This document shows, in pieces, positions 30,405 through 34,737 of a stretch of 34,737 nt of DNA (within the stretch, counting starts at the first letter, position 1; every line of letters begins with the position of its first letter). The notes beneath the pieces were generated by a model. It was not told the origin of the DNA. It did no database searches and saw only the letters and a list, made by a program, of their open reading frames with translations. Position numbers and translations under genes: made by a program. The DNA lies in NCBI GenBank assembly GCA_001443385.1, contig LDXP01000009.1, positions 1 through 34,737 of the forward strand. Direction: 5' to 3'. The stretch comes from Candidatus Rokubacteria bacterium CSP1-6. GTDB lineage: Bacteria; Methylomirabilota; Methylomirabilia; Rokubacteriales; CSP1-6.

Positions 30405-32126
30405 TCAATTCTTCAGGAGGCGGCGGAGGAGCTTGCCGGCCGCAGTGATCGGCAGCTCGTCCTTGAACTCGACGACCCGGGGCACCTTGTAGCCCGTCAG
30501 CCGCTCCTTGCAGAAGGCCACCAGGTCGGCCTCGCTCACCCGCCCGCGCTGCTCCTCCTTGAGGACCACGCAGGCCTTGACCACCTCGCCCCGGTAGGCG
30601 TCAGGCTGGCCGACGACGGCGACGAGCCTCACCGCCGGGTGGCCGTAGAGCACCTCCTCCACCTCGCGCGGCCAGACCTTGAAGCCCGCGGTGTTGATCT
30701 GATCCTTGGTCCGGTCCACGATCACGAAGTAGCCGTCCTCGTCCACCCGGGCCACATCGCCCGTGTGGAGCCACCCGCCAGCCATGGCCTGCGCGGTCTC
30801 CTCAGGGCGGTTCCAGTAGCCCTTCATCACCTGGGGGCCGCGGATGACCAGCTCCCCCGGCTCCCCGGCAGGCAGGTCCCGTCCCGTCTCCAGGTCAACG
30901 ATCTTGGCGTCGGTGTCGGGCAGCGGGATGCCGATGGACCCGGGCTTCGCGCGGTCCAGGGGGTTGGCGTGGGTCAGCGGGCTGGTCTCGGTGAGACCGT
31001 AGCCCTCGATCAGCACCTCGTGGCCGACCAGCTCGTCGAAGGCGGCCTTCACGCTGGCGGGCAGCGGCGCGGCGTTGGTCCGGCAGGCGCGGAGCGAGGA
31101 GTAGTCCGCGCGCCGGCCCTCCGCGTTGTTCAGCAAGGCGATGAACATCGTCGGGACGCCGAAGAGACGGGTCGCGCTGAAGCGCTCCACCGCCCGGGCG
31201 ACGGTGACGGGGTTGAACCGCCGGAGCACCAGGATGGTGGCCCCGGCATAGAGCGGGACGTTCATCACCCCGGACATCCCGCCGCTATGGAACATCGGCA
31301 GCGCGCCGACGCAGACTTCCGCCCCGGGCTCGAAGGCATACCACTCGGCGAACTGGATGGTGTTGGTGACGATGTTGCGATGGGTGAGCATGGCGCCCTT
31401 GGGCGCCCCCGTGGTTCCCCCGGTGTATAGCAGCACCGCCACGTCTTCAGCCGGATCTACCGCGGCCGGGGACACCCCCTGCCCGTCCTCCCGGAGAAGC
31501 TCATCGAAGCGAAGAGCCCCGGGCGGGATGGCGTCGCCAGGGGATCCGGCGACAACGAGCGGGATGCCGAGACGCGCGGCGATCGCGGCTGCCAGAGGCG
31601 CTCCCGCCGACGCGGCCACGAGGAGCCGGGCCCCGGCATCGGCCACCTGCCCGTCGAGCTCGCGCTCAGTCAGGGCCGGATTCACCGGGACGACGGTCGC
31701 TCCGAGGAGCCAGGCGGCGTAGAAGCCGGTGATCAGCTCGGGTCCGTTCGGCAGACACAGGGCCACGCGATCCCCCTTGACGATGCCCAGCCGCCTCAAC
31801 CCCGCCGCGAGGGCATGGACCGAGCGCCAGAGGGTCTCGTAGGTCACGGCCCTCAGCTCCGCGCCCGTCTCGTGATCCAGGATCCTGAGGGCGCACCGCT
31901 GGGGGAAGCGCTGGACGCTTCGCTCGAGAATCCACCAGGCTGGGACCTCCGGGTAGGCGAGCGAAACGGGCAGGTGCGACGGCCAGGCGCGGTGCCAGGC
32001 ACGGGCCCCCTCACCTTTATCCTCTCCCCCGGCGGGGGAGAGGGGAGGGTGAGGGGGAGACGGATGGCCAGGGGGAGACGGATGGTGAGGGGGAGCCCAG
32101 GCTTGCGGGTTTGAGATCCCGTCCAC
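30405..32126 (-). CDS. AMP-forming acyl-CoA ligase (ANL superfamily) with repeat-altered 5' end
   Basis: This ligase activates a carboxylic acid through an acyl-adenylate. The ORF has 573 aa. The phosphate loop TGGTTGAPKG is at 235-244, YGLTETSP at 376-383, GWLHTGD at 451-457, hinge region DRTKDQ at 471-476, and the catalytic lysine is in AAGKLLRR near 565. Conserved sequence begins at about residue 44 (WHRAWPSHLPVSLAYPEVP). Residues 1-42 come from a palindromic repeat and a tandem repeat (HPSPPG, HPSPPH), not from the enzyme. The only in-frame conventional start is GTG 32126, which has no ribosome site, so the true start is uncertain and may be non-standard. It follows the ferredoxin oxidoreductase gamma gene by 15 bases. 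The substrate is unknown, with medium-chain or aromatic acids possible. Confidence 0.86.
   Translation of the reverse strand: MDGISNPQAWAPPHHPSPPGHPSPPHPPLSPAGGEDKGEGARAWHRAWPSHLPVSLAYPEVPAWWILERSVQRFPQRCALRILDHETGAELRAVTYETLWRSVHALAAGLRRLGIVKGDRVALCLPNGPELITGFYAAWLLGATVVPVNPALTERELDGQVADAGARLLVAASAGAPLAAAIAARLGIPLVVAGSPGDAIPPGALRFDELLREDGQGVSPAAVDPAEDVAVLLYTGGTTGAPKGAMLTHRNIVTNTIQFAEWYAFEPGAEVCVGALPMFHSGGMSGVMNVPLYAGATILVLRRFNPVTVARAVERFSATRLFGVPTMFIALLNNAEGRRADYSSLRACRTNAAPLPASVKAAFDELVGHEVLIEGYGLTETSPLTHANPLDRAKPGSIGIPLPDTDAKIVDLETGRDLPAGEPGELVIRGPQVMKGYWNRPEETAQAMAGGWLHTGDVARVDEDGYFVIVDRTKDQINTAGFKVWPREVEEVLYGHPAVRLVAVVGQPDAYRGEVVKACVVLKEEQRGRVSEADLVAFCKERLTGYKVPRVVEFKDELPITAAGKLLRRLLKN
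32006..32057. repeat. 52-bp palindromic repeat element
   Basis: Two perfect nested stems are visible: outer CCCCCTCACC/GGTGAGGGGG (32006-32015 and 32048-32057) and inner CCTCTCCCCC/GGGGGAGAGG (32021-32030 and 32034-32043) with loop GGC. Elements of this kind occur scattered between genes in many GC-rich genomes. Here it is read in frame as part of the ligase N-terminus. Confidence 0.8.
32052..32095. repeat. 18-bp tandem repeat next to the palindrome
   Basis: Two units, AGGGGGAGACGGATGGCC (32052-32069) and the same with final TG (32070-32087), are followed by a partial AGGGGGAG (32088-32095). The right arm of the palindrome, GGTGAGGGGGAG, recurs at 32084-32095. The repeat appears to have grown from the palindrome arm. 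Confidence 0.8.
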
Positions 32127-32141
32127 GCGTCGCCCGGGGGG

Positions 32142-32711
32142 CTACGCTGAGCGCGCGACCGCGTCCAATTGGTAGCCGAGGTCCAGCGCCTTCAGATTCT
32201 CGGCATGGAAGCGCGGGATCACCGCCAGCATCGCTCGCTTCATCGCCTCGAAGTCCATCCCCGCCAGGCGCGTCAGCGCCCCGAGCATGATCATGTTGGC
32301 AAAGAGGACGTTGCCCAGCCGCTCCTTCGCGAGCGCCGTGGCCGGGACCTCCACGTGACGGCCGGGGACGTCGGACCGGACGTCCTCCACCATCTCGGGG
32401 TCGTAGAGGATCTTGCCACGGCAGAGTTCGTGAAATCTCTTGTAGGCCGGAGCCGAGAAGGCGACGAAGACATCGGCATTTTCCACGACCGGGCTGTCCA
32501 CATACTCCGGCGAAATGACCAGCTGGGCCCGGACGTATCCCCCCCGGGTCTCGGTGCCGTGGCTCTTCAGCATGGTGACCCGGTGGCCCTGGTTGATGGC
32601 GCAGAGACCCAGGATCTGGCCCATGCGGATTACGCCCTGGCCGCCGAAGCCCGAGATCAGGATCTCGATGCGGGTCTTGGCCGGGGCCTCTTTCGTCTCA
32701 GTGCCCGCCAT
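32142..32711 (-). CDS. korC: 2-oxoacid:ferredoxin oxidoreductase gamma subunit
   Basis: This is the gamma subunit (189 aa) of a 2-oxoacid:ferredoxin oxidoreductase. The signature SGFGGQGVIRMGQILG is at residues 20-35, followed by KSHGTETRGGYVRAQLVIS, which lines the CoA and interface region. FANMIMLGAL in the C-terminal part is also typical. ATG at 32711 overlaps the beta subunit end by 14 bases. It completes an alpha-beta-gamma set. The substrate could be 2-oxoglutarate, pyruvate or a branched-chain 2-oxoacid; the symbol reflects the closest general layout only. Confidence 0.92.
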   Translation of the reverse strand: MAGTETKEAPAKTRIEILISGFGGQGVIRMGQILGLCAINQGHRVTMLKSHGTETRGGYVRAQLVISPEYVDSPVVENADVFVAFSAPAYKRFHELCRGKILYDPEMVEDVRSDVPGRHVEVPATALAKERLGNVLFANMIMLGALTRLAGMDFEAMKRAMLAVIPRFHAENLKALDLGYQLDAVARSA

Positions 32712-33546
32712 CGCCCGACCCCTTTTCCGTCATCTTCGCGCGGACCCGGTCGTTCATGTCCCGTAGGATCTTGGAAAACTCCGGCCGGCTGTTGGACGCG
32801 TCGTGCTTGATGCCGGTCTCCCACGTGAAGTCCGTCTCCTTGCCGTCCACGGTCCGGCCCTGGGTGTGCTCCCAGATCCACTCGAGGTTCTTGAGGGTGT
32901 CCCGGGTCCCGAGGGCGTAAGCGCCGAAGTTCTCGTTGCAGGGGAAGCGAACGTGGACGAATGAAAAACCATCGTTCTGGAGCGCTTTCTTGACGATCTT
33001 GACGGTCTGGTGCCACTGGGTCGCGGTGGTTTCGGCGACGAAGGTCGCCCCGGCCGCCTTGACGACATCGCAGGGATCGAAGGACGGCTCGGCCATGCCG
33101 TAGGGGCTCGAGTTGGTCACGTAGCCGGCGGGCGTGGTGGGGGAGAACTGCCCGCCCGTGGACTCGTAGCCCATGTTGTCCTCGCAGATCACCGTGACCC
33201 CCAGGTTCCGGCGCGCGGCGTGGATCAGGTGGGAGGTGCCGATGGCGGCGGCATCCCCGTCCCCGACCACGATCAGGTACTTCTTGTCGGGCTGGGCGAT
33301 CTTGAGGCCGGTGGCCACCGCGAGCGCGCGCCCGTGGGTGGCCCCGAAGTTGTCCCCGCCCCAGGTCGCGAAGGTCTGGCGCCCGACGCAGCCAATGCCG
33401 GTGCCGAAGATGACGTCTTCCTGCTTGAACCCCAGCTCGTCGATGGCCTGGAGGAGCCAGTTCTCGATCATGCCGATGCCGCAGCCGTGGCAGGCCTTCG
33501 TCGGGATCTGGCTCGGCCTCAGATACTTCGCTGCCAGCTTGTTCAT
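32698..33546 (-). CDS. korB: 2-oxoacid:ferredoxin oxidoreductase beta subunit (thiamine diphosphate)
   Basis: This is the 282 aa thiamine-diphosphate subunit, which decarboxylates a 2-oxoacid and passes electrons to ferredoxin. ACHGCGIG holds Cys19 and Cys22. The cofactor motif GDGDAAAIGTSH begins at residue 95, with the closing asparagine at 114. TGGQFSPTTP at 130-139 is the family loop. Only two N-terminal cysteines and a few later ones are seen, in keeping with a single cluster shared in the complex. ATG at 33546 was chosen for AGGAG upstream and the normal N-terminus; the frame is open 25 codons further into a hairpin region. CHGCG rather than WCPGCG leaves substrate choice open. Confidence 0.93.
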   Translation of the reverse strand: MNKLAAKYLRPSQIPTKACHGCGIGMIENWLLQAIDELGFKQEDVIFGTGIGCVGRQTFATWGGDNFGATHGRALAVATGLKIAQPDKKYLIVVGDGDAAAIGTSHLIHAARRNLGVTVICEDNMGYESTGGQFSPTTPAGYVTNSSPYGMAEPSFDPCDVVKAAGATFVAETTATQWHQTVKIVKKALQNDGFSFVHVRFPCNENFGAYALGTRDTLKNLEWIWEHTQGRTVDGKETDFTWETGIKHDASNSRPEFSKILRDMNDRVRAKMTEKGSGDGGH

Positions 33547-33569
33547 AACCTCGCTCCTGTTTAACTCGG

Positions 33570-33588
33570 AGGGGGGCTTTGCCCCCCT
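33570..33588. repeat. Hairpin upstream of the beta-subunit gene
   Basis: AGGGGGGC-TTT-GCCCCCCT forms an 8-bp perfect stem with a 3-base loop. It lies between the alpha and beta subunit genes. No T-run follows on the minus strand, so a terminator role is unlikely. Confidence 0.7.
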
Positions 33589-33611
33589 TCCGATGCCTCC
33601 CCCCAGAGATT

Positions 33612-33630
33612 GCGCCGGCAAAGCCGGCGC
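33612..33630. repeat. Hairpin just after the alpha-subunit stop
   Basis: GCGCCGGC-AAA-GCCGGCGC forms an 8-bp perfect stem with a 3-base loop, starting 4 bases past the alpha-subunit stop. It shares the GGC-AAA/TTT-GCC centre with the hairpin 40 bases further on. Confidence 0.7.
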
Positions 33631-33634
33631 TCGA

Positions 33635-34737
33635 TTAGCGAACTTCCGTCCAGATGTAGGGCAGTTCTGGAATCGCGCCGCGCCGCGCTACCCCTTCGAG
33701 GGCGGCAGCAACCTCCGCGACGGTGTGAAGCTCGCCGCTCTTGCCCATGAAGTGGACCTTCCGCTTGTCCGGGGCGGCCCGCATGACCTCCCGCACCAGC
33801 TGGCCGTCGTAGTTCAGCTCGCAGACCAGGTATCGCGCGTCCCGCCCGAACAGCTCGTCGGCAAACGGCCAGAGCGAGATCAGCCGGAGGAAGCCGGCCT
33901 TCACGCCCCGCCGCCGGGCCTCCAGGACCCCGGTCTTCACCGTCCGCGAGGCCGCGCCGTAGGCCACGGCGATCACCTCCGCGTCCTCCAGCCCTACCGC
34001 CTCGTAGCGGAGGATCTCCTCCCGGTGGTGGCGGATCTTGTTGACCAGCCGGTAGGTCTGGGCCCACTGGGCTTCCATCGCCTCGATGTCGTAGCCCTCC
34101 TCGGTGTGGGTGTAGGCCGAGACGCAAACCCCGGTCCCCTTGCCGACGATATTCGGCGGAACGTCGATGGCATCCGAATTCAATGGATAGAATGGCATCG
34201 TCAGATTGTGGCGCCGAGGCACCACGATGCCGCCCAGCTCCGCATAGTCCTGCGGCAGAAAGAGGTCCTCGAACATGTCCGAGATCACCTGGTCGGTCAG
34301 AATGGTGACCACGGTTCGGAAGCGTTCGGCGAGGTTGAAGGCGTCGATGGTGAGCCAGAAGCTCTCCTGCACGCTGTTGGGGGAGAGAACGATCGTCTCG
34401 ATGTTCCCGCCATGGCTGCAGTAGCGGGCGACGTAGAATTCCCCCTGCCCCGGGGCGCCGGTGATCCCGCTGATGGGGCCGACCCGCATGGCGTCCACCA
34501 CGACCAGCGGAATCTCGTTGGTGATGGCCCAGCCGTAGGCGTCGTGCATGAGGGTGAAGCCCGGGCCGGAGGTCGCCGTCATGGCCTTGAGCCCCCCGAG
34601 GCTCGCCCCGGCGCACATGTGCATCCCGGCCAGCTCGTCCTCGGCCTGCATGTAGTACCCCCCCACCTGGGGGAGCCGCTTGGACATGTACTCGGCGATG
34701 TCGGTGGCGGGGGTGATGGGGTACCCCGCGAAGACCC
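33635..34737 (-). CDS. korA: 2-oxoacid:ferredoxin oxidoreductase alpha subunit, 5' end cut off
   Basis: This is the alpha subunit, at least 367 aa, running off the right edge. Reading beyond the first internal ATG at 34687 gives VFAGYPITPATDIAEYMSKR, the conserved opening of the pyrimidine-binding domain, so the true start lies outside the window. Next come EDELAGMHMCAGASLGGLKA and TSGPGFTLM, followed by GSPGQ-like GAPGQGEF. The C-terminal domain has AYGAASRTVKTGVLEARRRG and LRLISLWPF. Stop and the beta-subunit start are 88 bases apart, with two hairpins between. An N-terminal gamma-like domain cannot be assessed. It is clearly the partner of the beta and gamma genes that follow. Confidence 0.93.
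   Translation of the reverse strand, partial: VFAGYPITPATDIAEYMSKRLPQVGGYYMQAEDELAGMHMCAGASLGGLKAMTATSGPGFTLMHDAYGWAITNEIPLVVVDAMRVGPISGITGAPGQGEFYVARYCSHGGNIETIVLSPNSVQESFWLTIDAFNLAERFRTVVTILTDQVISDMFEDLFLPQDYAELGGIVVPRRHNLTMPFYPLNSDAIDVPPNIVGKGTGVCVSAYTHTEEGYDIEAMEAQWAQTYRLVNKIRHHREEILRYEAVGLEDAEVIAVAYGAASRTVKTGVLEARRRGVKAGFLRLISLWPFADELFGRDARYLVCELNYDGQLVREVMRAAPDKRKVHFMGKSGELHTVAEVAAALEGVARRGAIPELPYIWTEVR

Noticed and set aside
32006-32095. CRISPR-like or insertion-sequence repeat
   Set aside because: There are only two full 18-bp units without spacers, and no transposase or terminal repeats; a small palindromic element explains it better.
33570-33630. Intrinsic terminator after the oxidoreductase alpha gene
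   Set aside because: Both hairpins lack a following T-run on the minus strand, and the beta gene with its own ribosome site follows at once.

Overview
The window is GC-rich throughout and carries about 31 genes, every one transcribed from the minus strand (right to left). It reads as a chromosomal catabolic and transport region of a high-GC soil or sediment bacterium. The density of solute importers and CoA enzymes recalls Candidatus Rokubacteria/Methylomirabilota or similar heterotrophs. That placement is an inference from gene content and style; the window has no rRNA or marker gene to test it. No tRNA, rRNA, CRISPR array, transposase or phage gene was seen. No gene-free stretch exceeds about 90 bases.

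In transcription order the layout is as follows. (1) 34737-32142: 2-oxoacid:ferredoxin oxidoreductase subunits alpha (5' end outside the window), beta and gamma. (2) 32126-29625: an AMP-forming acyl-CoA ligase with a palindromic repeat at its 5' end, then a TauE/SafE exporter. (3) 29520-25225: an IclR regulator with a recognisable promoter and operator, a BKACE-type beta-keto acid cleavage enzyme, a CoxE-like VWA protein, a TAXI solute receptor and a fused TRAP permease. (4) 23261-19692: two short-chain dehydrogenases around a biotin carboxyl carrier protein, then a LarA-like DUF2088 protein. (5) 19680-17026: a NitT/TauT-type ABC importer. (6) 17021-9307: both subunits of a 3-oxoacid CoA-transferase, a carboxyltransferase, a biotin carboxylase, a second carboxyltransferase, a thiolase and a 3-hydroxyacyl-CoA dehydrogenase. 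(7) 9276-4138: TctC-TctB-TctA and an NDP-forming acyl-CoA ligase. (8) 4092-755: a TauABC-like ABC importer enclosing a lone DUF1989 gene. (9) 723-1: another TctC-type receptor, cut by the window edge.

Many junctions are 4-base stop/start overlaps (ATGA, GTGA and one apparent CTGA) or gaps of a few bases, so long polycistronic transcripts are likely. Together the genes suggest uptake of small organic acids or nitrogen/sulfur compounds, activation to CoA thioesters, biotin-dependent carboxyl transfer, and thiolytic or ferredoxin-linked oxidation to central metabolites. The most unusual parts are a biotin carboxylase flanked by two different carboxyltransferases without biotin domains, a possible CTG start for one of them, a LarA-like protein lacking cofactor-binding residues, and a DUF1989 gene inside a taurine-type ABC operon.
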